A stretch of DNA of 18,347 nt from NCBI GenBank assembly GCA_002729295.1, contig PBTU01000149.1, positions 1 to 18,347 of the forward strand. Reading direction: 5' to 3'. The notes under the pieces were generated by a model. It was not told the DNA's origin and made no database searches. It saw only the letters and a program-made list of their open reading frames with translations. Numbering within the stretch: position 1 is the first letter of the stretch; every line of letters starts with the position of its first letter. A program made the translations under genes and the position numbers. This DNA is from Verrucomicrobiales bacterium (GTDB lineage Bacteria > Verrucomicrobiota > Verrucomicrobiia > Verrucomicrobiales > Akkermansiaceae). Below are positions 12,453 to 18,347 of the stretch, in pieces.

Positions 12453-13730
12453 ATGAACACCAAAGAAGAGATTGCTCGGGAATTAGAGATTGTAGACCGA
12501 CGGTCTCGCGAGTTGTTGGAAGATCTCAGTGATGAGCAACTTCGGGTTCCCTACGAGAGGGGGATCAATCCTCCGGTTTGGGAGTTGGGTCATGCGGCAT
12601 TTTTCTATGAGTATTTTTTGCTCCGGGAGTTGGGGGGGAAGGCTGCGAGGATGCCGGGATACGACGAGGTGTGGGACTCCTTTGAAATCATGCACAAGCA
12701 TCGATGGGCTCCGGGTGTAGTTCCCGGTAAGGCAACGATGCTGGATTACTACTCTCGGGTGATGGATGAAAGTCGGGAACGCCTAGAGAAGCTTGCTGAT
12801 CTCCATGAGAGCTATCTCTTTCGCTATTGTATCCATCACCAGCAAATGCATATCGAGTCGTTGATTTGGGCCCGGCAAACGTTGGGGTATCCAGCACCAA
12901 GGTTTTCGGATCAGGCATCAAGGGAGTGTGGAGCGATCGGGGAAGCGGGAGATGCTTTCATCGATGGTGGGGAATACTTCTTGGGAATGCCGGAGGGAGT
13001 GCAGGGTGAGGAAGGCGTGCCTTTTAGCTTTGATAATGAACGCCCGGGATTTCGGGTGGAGTTGGAGCCGTTTGCGATTTCGAAAACGCTGGTGAGCAAT
13101 CGAGAGTTCCTCGAGTTCGTTAAAGATGGAGGCTATGAGAAAGAAGCCCTTTGGAATTTTGGAGGGAAGTGTTGGTTGGCGGAGTCGGAGCGCGAGTTTC
13201 CAAATTACTGGCGTTGGGAAGGCGATGAGATTCAGGTGCGAAAATTCGATGAATGGATCGAGTTGCCGTTGGACGCACCAGCCTTGCATCTGAGTGTTTG
13301 GGAAGCGGAGGCCTATTGTAAGTGGGCGGGGCGGCGATTACCGACGGAACCCGAGTGGGAAGCGGCGGCGAGAGGAGCGGAGGGGCAGAATTTTCCGTGG
13401 GGTGATGACATGAATGCTGCAAGAGTAGACATGGATGGGGGATTTTACGGGATAGCATCGGCGATGGCTTTTGCGGAGGGGGCGAGTTCGTCAGGGTGTT
13501 TGCAAATGCTGGGGACGGCTTGGGAATGGACCTCCAGTCAGTTTTTACCCTTCGATGGATTTAAGATCGATATGTATCACTACATGTCGGTGCTTCAATT
13601 TGGAGACCATCGCGTCACGAAGGGTGGTTCGTGTGCGACTTGCTCAAGTTTGATCCGCAATACTTATCGCCAAGCCTACTACCCATCGCGGACGGATGCC
13701 TTCACCGGTTTCCGAACTTGCGCGCGGTAG
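12453..13730 (+). CDS. senA: Selenoneine synthase SenA (EgtB-like, DinB plus FGE-sulfatase domains)
   Basis: A 425-residue protein. Residues 1-~150 form a DinB-type four-helix domain with the iron-binding set expected in EgtB/SenA enzymes: His47 in WELGHAAFF and H129-QQM-H133. Residues ~168-425 are the formylglycine-generating-enzyme-like domain (FIDGGEYFLGMPEG; YCKWAGRRLPTEPEWEAAARGAEG; GTAWEWTSSQF; VTKGGSCATCSS; TGFRTCAR). EgtB oxidatively joins a thiol to hercynine; SenA does this with the selenosugar made by SenB, giving selenoneine. The assignment to SenA over EgtB rests mainly on the adjacent senB; the substrate pocket cannot be judged here. GAGGAG at 12439-12444 lies at good spacing before the ATG, and the gap to senB is five bases, so both are co-transcribed. 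No EgtD-like methyltransferase and no senC/selD homologue is in the window. Confidence 0.85.
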   Translation: MNTKEEIARELEIVDRRSRELLEDLSDEQLRVPYERGINPPVWELGHAAFFYEYFLLRELGGKAARMPGYDEVWDSFEIMHKHRWAPGVVPGKATMLDYYSRVMDESRERLEKLADLHESYLFRYCIHHQQMHIESLIWARQTLGYPAPRFSDQASRECGAIGEAGDAFIDGGEYFLGMPEGVQGEEGVPFSFDNERPGFRVELEPFAISKTLVSNREFLEFVKDGGYEKEALWNFGGKCWLAESEREFPNYWRWEGDEIQVRKFDEWIELPLDAPALHLSVWEAEAYCKWAGRRLPTEPEWEAAARGAEGQNFPWGDDMNAARVDMDGGFYGIASAMAFAEGASSSGCLQMLGTAWEWTSSQFLPFDGFKIDMYHYMSVLQFGDHRVTKGGSCATCSSLIRNTYRQAYYPSRTDAFTGFRTCAR

Positions 13731-13895
13731 GCGATTAATTGATCTGAATCCGATAAAAGATGCGCTCGGGAATTTTGAGGAATTCGTGAGTGTAGCTAAT
13801 GGAGTTGACGGTGAAACGATAGGCCGAACTCTTGATCGAGTATTACTACATCTGCGAGCGGAAGTGCCACGAGGAGGATCGCCGGGGGAAGTAGA

Positions 13896-15317
13896 TTAAT
13901 ATTTCAATCCCAGGTCGTTGGTTCTGATTTCCTTGAGCTTCGCGGTCATCTTTTTTCGAAAACGTGTCACGGTTCCGGCATGCTTTGGATCGGTGGCGAG
14001 GTTGGTGTATTGCTTGGGGTCTTTGTTCATGTCGAAAAGTTCGATGCCTTTGTTGCCATCTTCGCCGTATTGAATGTAGGCCCAGTCATGTTCGCGGAGG
14101 AGGAATCCTTTTCCATTCACGCTGAAGGCGGCGTCTCGAACTTCGTGTTTGGGATTATCGAAAACGGGGGAAATGTCTTTGCCCTGCAGGCGTGAAGGAA
14201 CCTCGAGGCCGCAGAGGTTCGAAAGCGTGGGGTAGAGGTCTAACAGCTCAACGAGAGAATGGCACACGGCGGGTTTCTTGCCCGGAAGACGGATGATGAG
14301 TGGAATGGCGGCTGATTCATCGTGGAGGCTGACCTTGGCCCAGAAGTCGTGCTCGCCCAAATGGTAGCCGTGGTCGCTGGTGAAGATGACGATGGTCTTG
14401 TCGTCGAGTCCGGATTTAGTCAGCGAATCGAGAACCTGTCCGACCATGCGGTCCATGTAGACGACCGAGGCGTAGTATCCGCCGACGGCTTTCTTCTGGC
14501 GACGAAGGTCCATTTTCATGTTCTTGCTCGTTTTGTAGTTGATGCCCTGTTTGGGGATGTCGTCCCAGTCGCCGTCGACTTTCTCGGGCAAGACCATTTT
14601 GTTGTAGGGGAGAAAGTCTTTGTAGTCCTTGCGCGGGGCCACGAAGGGGACGTGAGGGCGAACAAATCCAACCCCCAGGAAGAAGGGCTCGTTTTTGTGG
14701 GTTTGAATGAGCTCGGCCGCTTTTTTTGCTGTTTTGCCATCGGAATGAGCGAGGTCATCGCCGTCGGCTTCGACGACCACGAAGGTGTTGCCGCCGACCG
14801 GTCCGGGTTTTTTGCCATCGGGATTGTTCTCCAATGTTTCGCCATCGCCAGGTGCGCGCCACTCGGGCCCTTGGGAGTTGAAGCGCTCGGTCCATGAGGC
14901 GGGATCGTCGGGGCCATCTGTTCCTTTTTCGATTCCGATGGGCACCCCCATGTGGAAGATCTTGGAGACGCGGGCCGAATAGTATCCTGAGTTTTTGAAA
15001 TGCTGAGCCCAAGTCGCGCGGTCTCCGATGGCGGGTCGTGGAGAACCGTATCCGAGCATCTTGATGGCGTGGGGATAGTAACCACTCATAAAAGAGGCCC
15101 GCGATGGTCCGCAATATGTTCCCTGGCAATAAGCCCTGGTGAAGCGCGTTCCCTGCGCGGCGAGGCGGTCGATGTTGGGTGTCTTGCAGACAGTATTTCC
15201 GTAACAGGAAAGCGCGGTCGCGGTAAGGTCATCGGAAATGATGAAGAGGACGTTCATTTTTTCTTTTGCCAACGCGCTGGACGCAAAAAGAGAAAGGATC
15301 AGCAAGGTGAATTTCAT
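13896..15317 (-). CDS. Secreted type I sulfatase (iduronate-2-sulfatase-like)
   Basis: A 473-residue protein with signal peptide 1-17 (KFTLLILSLFASSALA). It has the sulfatase fold in order: NVLFIISDDL (metal-binding Asp pair near 29-30), TPNIDRLAAQGTRFTRAYCQ, then the formylglycine motif CGPSRASFMSG (Cys69, Pro71, Arg73), and FTSDHGYHLGEHDFWAKVSLHDES near 310-335 with the second metal and substrate residues. Cys69 must be oxidised to formylglycine by a maturase, which is not obvious in the window. The YHLGEHDFWAK pattern resembles the iduronate-2-sulfatase branch, implying desulfation of algal or animal polysaccharides outside the cytoplasm. The substrate is not determinable. The upstream ThrE-type gene on the same strand ends 36 bp before the start. 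No Shine-Dalgarno. Confidence 0.92.
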   Translation of the reverse strand: MKFTLLILSLFASSALAKEKMNVLFIISDDLTATALSCYGNTVCKTPNIDRLAAQGTRFTRAYCQGTYCGPSRASFMSGYYPHAIKMLGYGSPRPAIGDRATWAQHFKNSGYYSARVSKIFHMGVPIGIEKGTDGPDDPASWTERFNSQGPEWRAPGDGETLENNPDGKKPGPVGGNTFVVVEADGDDLAHSDGKTAKKAAELIQTHKNEPFFLGVGFVRPHVPFVAPRKDYKDFLPYNKMVLPEKVDGDWDDIPKQGINYKTSKNMKMDLRRQKKAVGGYYASVVYMDRMVGQVLDSLTKSGLDDKTIVIFTSDHGYHLGEHDFWAKVSLHDESAAIPLIIRLPGKKPAVCHSLVELLDLYPTLSNLCGLEVPSRLQGKDISPVFDNPKHEVRDAAFSVNGKGFLLREHDWAYIQYGEDGNKGIELFDMNKDPKQYTNLATDPKHAGTVTRFRKKMTAKLKEIRTNDLGLKY

Positions 15318-15353
15318 AGGGATTAGGTGTAGTGGAAATCGAGAATCTTGCCG

Positions 15354-16586
15354 CTACAGTGTTTTCTTTGCAGGAGCGAGGGCGTTTGAAAAGATGAGGC
15401 CCGAGATGAGGGCGACGAAGGCGATGAGTGCTCTGCCTCCGCTTTCGCTGGGAAGGATGGCTTCTCCGGAAACCCAGTGATTCAGGATGGAGTAAACCTT
15501 GCTACCAGGGACAAGGACGATGATTCCTTGAATAAGAAGAATTGAGCAGGGGCCGTTGGTGAATCTCGCGAAGAGGTTACTGAAAAGCCCCACCGAAAGG
15601 GCTCCGAGAAACATTCCGGCATACATTCCGAAGAGGTGCCCACCGAGCTTGGCAGCGCCAAAGGCGATGAAGACCGAGACGACCCCGAGAGCCCATTTGT
15701 CTCGTGGGATTTTGAAGGCGATGCCGAGTGAAATGGCGAGTCCGATCAGAGCGGGCCAGATTCGCCAGTCGGGAACCGGGGAGAGAAGCAGGCTCGGTTC
15801 GGAGGGAACGGGGGAGAGGAAGTTAACGACGGCGATTCCGGCGAGGGTTCCGAAGAAGAGTTTGAGTAAGGTCATTAGTCCGTCGACAAGACGGGAACAG
15901 CCCGAGATGAGATGTCCATGAGAGATTTCCTCAAGAGCGACGGTCAGAGCGAGTCCTGGAATGTGAATGATGATGGAAGCCAGAATGACAATGGGAGCGT
16001 TGATGCCTGCGCCGAAAGTGGAAAACATCATGGCAAGAACTCCGGCAGTGAAGGCTAGCGTGATTGCGAGGGCCGGCTTGAATCCTTTTTTTGACCCGGT
16101 GAAGTGATCGATGAGAAAGAGAAGAAAAGAGATTAGGGAAGCGGCAATGGCATCAAGAGGGTTGGCCGAGAGGAGTGTGGCAAAAGCTCCCCCGGTGACC
16201 AGGCTGGCGAGTGTGTTTTCAAGAAAGGGAGTGGGGGGAGGAGATTGCCCGAGCTTCTCAAGCTCCTGCAAGCCCGATTCAAAGTCAACGTGGCCGCCCT
16301 CCATGTCCTCAACTAATTGGTCGATCGTCCAGAGGCGCCCGAGGTCGTAGTCGGAAAGCTCCGTACGTTCGATGTGCGTGAATTGATCAAGTTCATCATC
16401 TAACCAGAAAATGTAAGTGAAGGTGGTTGGGCTGACTAGAAAGCTGCCGTGAAGTCCGAGCATTTCGGTGACGTTGCCAAGATGTTCTTCGATACGCACG
16501 CTGTTGGCTCCACAGCGATGTAGAGCTCTCCCGAGTTTAATGATGAAACGGGTGCGTAGGCGGTAGTCTTCAGATGAATGAGACAT
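15354..16586 (-). CDS. Threonine/serine exporter, ThrE family (fused two-domain form)
   Basis: A 410-residue integral membrane protein. The N-terminal ~120 residues are cytosolic and match the ThrE_1/DUF1212 opening (IIKLGRALHRCGANSVRIEEHL...MLGL; PTTFTYIFW). A first set of membrane helices follows (~124-265), with HIPGLALTVALEEISHGHLISGCSRLVDGL as the family's conserved stretch. After a short loop (SPVPSEPSLL), a second helix set (~283-405) is ThrE_2-like (AKLGGHLFGMYAGMFLGALSVGLFSNLFA; IIVLVPGSKVYSIL). Such proteins export L-threonine/L-serine, or as separate YjjP/YjjB subunits export succinate; here both halves are fused as in Corynebacterium ThrE. The substrate is inferred from the family only. 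No Shine-Dalgarno. Confidence 0.88.
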   Translation of the reverse strand: MSHSSEDYRLRTRFIIKLGRALHRCGANSVRIEEHLGNVTEMLGLHGSFLVSPTTFTYIFWLDDELDQFTHIERTELSDYDLGRLWTIDQLVEDMEGGHVDFESGLQELEKLGQSPPPTPFLENTLASLVTGGAFATLLSANPLDAIAASLISFLLFLIDHFTGSKKGFKPALAITLAFTAGVLAMMFSTFGAGINAPIVILASIIIHIPGLALTVALEEISHGHLISGCSRLVDGLMTLLKLFFGTLAGIAVVNFLSPVPSEPSLLLSPVPDWRIWPALIGLAISLGIAFKIPRDKWALGVVSVFIAFGAAKLGGHLFGMYAGMFLGALSVGLFSNLFARFTNGPCSILLIQGIIVLVPGSKVYSILNHWVSGEAILPSESGGRALIAFVALISGLIFSNALAPAKKTL

Positions 16587-16877
16587 GACTAATCTCTCTT
16601 TCGGGCGCTTGAGCGAAATGTCGAGACAAAGAAGAATGATTGTGAAATCGGACGGGATGAAATGATCTTCCTCCAGTCATGAATTGTAGGTAAATATACA
16701 GTGGATTGGCCGCAGCGGGTCCGGCCAATGCTTTGCCCGGAGGGAGCGGCAGGGCGTCGCGTAAGATAGGTTGGGCCGGAACAAAATGATCTATCGGGAA
16801 ATTCGGGCCGGGGGGTTGTCGGCTTGGTTGGGAACGCTGAAAGATCGAGGACGGCGATCGCATGATGAAGTCGGTCG
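16587..16877. other. 291-bp gap with a strong hairpin, no gene
   Basis: This lies between two minus-strand genes and must hold the ThrE promoter. An 8-bp perfect stem, ATTGGCCG (16705-16712) and CGGCCAAT (16722-16729), encloses a 9-base loop. No T-run follows on the minus strand, so a classic terminator for the SGNH hydrolase gene is not supported. A minus-strand open frame across the gap (16570-16863) is Pro/Ala-rich with no signal or domain and is probably not a gene. Confidence 0.5.
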
Positions 16878-18155
16878 CTAGCGAGTTAGGCTGAATTCGA
16901 GGCGAAGGAAGGGTCTCGTTGAAGTGACTTTTTTCCGTCCATCGGGAAGAACTTGAAATTCATCGATAGATAAGGGTGCCCAGTTGCTCAAATCCCTGGA
17001 AACACGCGGAGAGACCGTGCCGAATGTCGCCCGCGAGGGGTTGGTTTGGTAAATCAAGCTGCGATCCGGATTGATTTTAGGGGCGTCGGGAAAAGCTGGG
17101 TCGTGGTCCAAAAGGAACTCGGCGAGTTGGGTGAGGCCATCACCATCATGATCCATTCGAAGAGAATTGTTAGAGAGATTGAATGGGGCAACCCATGCGA
17201 GGTAGGCGTCGTCGGTGTCGGGCGGGATATCGATAATATCGGTGAGAGTTTCCTCATTCGAAAAAGGCGTGAGTGACCAACCTGCCCCGGTGTTGAGGGC
17301 TCCGGCGACCATGTTGGCCAGTCGGACCTGGGACGCGGTAGATGGATGGAAGCCATCGCGACAAAAGAGAAAGCGGGGACGGTTTTCCGAATCGGCGGTG
17401 GGGAAGAATTCGACGTTGCCGATTCGGTAGGGATTTTCTGAGGCCAGATCTGTGGTGAGTTCCGACACGTTGAAGACAGTAGCGCCTATGCTGGTGGCGT
17501 AGTTGCGGAGAGCGAGGTTGGCCTGATCAATATAGTTTGTTGCAATGGCACGGATGGCTGGATCGGGGAAGTCGAGGCGGCGTTTTTCAGTGCCTCCTAC
17601 GTCCGGGAGATCTCCGATGACGATGGGGACAGAGGAATTCTCATCGCGGATGGCATCGATAAGATCGTCGAGTTGATTGATAATATTGCTTGGGAAGTTG
17701 GCGGGAGGAGTGTTCCTCGTGAGTTCGCGGTAGTTGTTTTGGATGTCGTTTCCTCCGAGAAAGATGACGATGGCATCCACGTCGTCAACTTGGGAAAGAA
17801 GGGTGATTTGGGATGACAGGTATTGCTGGTCTTCAAAGATGGAGGCCTTCATAACAGCCGACCAGAGGGTGGTTTCTGCGCCGGGAACGCCCCAGTTGAA
17901 TTCATATCCGGCATTGCGAAGATCGGGATAAGAGAGGGCGTTGTTTTCGTATGCGCCAAAGGTGATTTCGTCGCTGCGAAATTCAGCAAGGAGCTCGACC
18001 CAGTTTTTGGTGTTGGAATCAGTGAGGTCCGAGGCCGGAGCCGAGAAGGGAATCTCGAAGCGGTATTCCTCGCTCATGCTATCGCCTACGACGAGGACTT
18101 TTTTTGGCAGGGCAATCGCAGTTCCAACCAAGAGGAGCGCGAGGAGGATTTTCAT
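16878..18155 (-). CDS. Secreted SGNH/GDSL hydrolase with C-terminal DxDxDG repeat
   Basis: A 425-residue protein with signal peptide 1-~16 (KILLALLLVGTAIA). SGNH blocks are all present: block I VVGDSMSEE with nucleophile Ser26, block II Gly89 in NWGVPGAET, block III GGND with Asn136, block V DGFHPS with Asp267 and His270. It should be an esterase or lipase, perhaps a carbohydrate deacetylase. Residues 335-353 (DHDGDGLTQLAEFLLDHDP) form an EF-hand/thrombospondin-3-like calcium loop, common in verrucomicrobial exported proteins; the last ~70 residues are beta-rich (SRDLSNWAPL) and resemble a C-terminal domain frequent in the same proteins. It starts 16 bp after the stop of the antiporter gene, without a Shine-Dalgarno but with a -10-like box six bases upstream. 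Confidence 0.88.
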   Translation of the reverse strand: MKILLALLLVGTAIALPKKVLVVGDSMSEEYRFEIPFSAPASDLTDSNTKNWVELLAEFRSDEITFGAYENNALSYPDLRNAGYEFNWGVPGAETTLWSAVMKASIFEDQQYLSSQITLLSQVDDVDAIVIFLGGNDIQNNYRELTRNTPPANFPSNIINQLDDLIDAIRDENSSVPIVIGDLPDVGGTEKRRLDFPDPAIRAIATNYIDQANLALRNYATSIGATVFNVSELTTDLASENPYRIGNVEFFPTADSENRPRFLFCRDGFHPSTASQVRLANMVAGALNTGAGWSLTPFSNEETLTDIIDIPPDTDDAYLAWVAPFNLSNNSLRMDHDGDGLTQLAEFLLDHDPAFPDAPKINPDRSLIYQTNPSRATFGTVSPRVSRDLSNWAPLSIDEFQVLPDGRKKVTSTRPFLRLEFSLTR

Positions 18156-18161
18156 GGAGGC

Positions 18162-18189
18162 AATATAGGCGCTAAGCTTTCTTAAGCAA
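18162..18189 (-). promoter_or_regulatory. Possible leaderless promoter of the SGNH hydrolase gene
   Basis: On the minus strand TTGCTT (18184-18189) and TATATT (18162-18167) are 16 bases apart, and the ATG at 18155 follows six bases after the -10. This repeats the geometry of the promoter at 4323-4350. The -35 matches consensus at only three of six bases. The promoter would overlap the 3' end of the upstream antiporter gene. Confidence 0.3.
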
Positions 18190-18347
18190 CACGGTTGCCG
18201 CGAGGGCGCTGGCGAGGAGCAGGGTGGCGAGCCAGGGAACGAGTCCGATCGCCATCAGGGTGTAGGCCAGGGCGGCTCCGGTGGCAGCGATGAGAGCGTA
18301 GGGGAGCTGCGTCGCGATGTGGGAAGTGGGCGAGCATCCGGCGGCGA
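18172..18347 (-). CDS. Na+/H+ antiporter (NhaC superfamily), C-terminal fragment
   Basis: An open minus-strand frame enters from the window edge and stops with TAG complementary to 18172-18174. The visible ~57 residues read AGCSPTSHIATQLPYALIAA, then a hydrophobic helix (LAYTLMAIGLVPWLATLLLASALA) and the tail KKA. The phrase H-x-x-TQLPYAL is typical of the last conserved segment of NhaC-type sodium/proton antiporters. The rest lies outside the window, so family assignment is moderate. The gene may be co-transcribed with the SGNH hydrolase gene 16 bp downstream. Confidence 0.65.
   Translation of the reverse strand, partial: AAGCSPTSHIATQLPYALIAATGAALAYTLMAIGLVPWLATLLLASALAATVLLKKA

Noticed and set aside
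13696..13899. 67-codon plus-strand frame overlapping the end of senA
   Set aside because: The part after senA (FEEFVSVANGVDGETIGRTL) looks somewhat coding, but the only start lies inside senA, without a ribosome site, and I recognise no family. It could be a remnant; left uncalled.
14322..14897. Plus-strand 191-codon frame opposite the sulfatase
   Set aside because: It is antisense to an unmistakable sulfatase with conserved active-site motifs; no independent support.
12453..15317. SenA's FGE-like domain acting as the maturase of the nearby sulfatase
   Set aside because: The gene has the N-terminal DinB iron site and pairs with senB, typical of EgtB/SenA enzymes; formylglycine-generating enzymes lack this domain. 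The sulfatase is on the opposite strand.
16570..16863. Minus-strand 97-codon frame upstream of the ThrE gene
   Set aside because: Pro-rich, no signal peptide or domain, overlaps the start of the ThrE gene and a strong hairpin; probably a chance open frame in GC-rich sequence.

Overview
The window reads as a chromosomal segment from a Verrucomicrobiota bacterium, probably an aquatic Verrucomicrobiales-type organism. This is inferred from the mix of gene families, with no marker gene present: paired PEP-CTERM surface proteins, a secreted sulfatase, a lamin-tail-domain protein, an SGNH hydrolase with a C-terminal DxDxDG repeat, and a redoxin of the type common in Planctomycetota and Verrucomicrobiota. 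I see no rRNA, tRNA, CRISPR array, transposase or integrase.

Layout. 1-1283: two tandem PEP-CTERM genes on the minus strand, the first cut by the window edge. 1284-3288: two gene-poor stretches around one secreted M23-like gene (1825-2793), which lies between two copies of a ~60-70 bp direct repeat; the right copy overlaps a tiny minus-strand reading frame with a perfect CDGSH iron-sulfur motif. 3289-4269: a thioredoxin-like protein whose first active-site Cys codon is an in-frame TGA. 4357-6225: a lamin-tail-domain surface protein behind a consensus promoter that would give a leaderless mRNA. 6465-8325: an L,D-transpeptidase lipoprotein converging on a secreted VWA/coiled-coil protein. 8420-10037: a dual-specificity-type phosphatase and a secreted trypsin-like protease. 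10044-11390: a beta-helix (pectate-lyase-superfamily) protein, divergent from 11485-13730, a two-gene operon that I read as senB-senA (selenoneine biosynthesis). 13896-18347: minus-strand genes for a sulfatase, a ThrE-type threonine/serine exporter, an SGNH hydrolase and the C-terminus of an NhaC-like antiporter.

The main result is a selenium theme in two independent places. The redoxin at 3289-4269 has W-TGA-G-P-C where the family has W-C-G-P-C. The frame stays open and conserved to the natural stop, and a hairpin with a GGUC loop lies 31 nt after the TGA, so selenocysteine at residue 218 is a serious reading. Seven kilobases away, senB and senA would make the selenium antioxidant selenoneine. 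No senC/selD-like selenophosphate synthetase is in the window, so selenophosphate would have to come from elsewhere, possibly from the same SelD that would feed selenocysteine synthesis. The rest is mostly cell-envelope and secreted functions.
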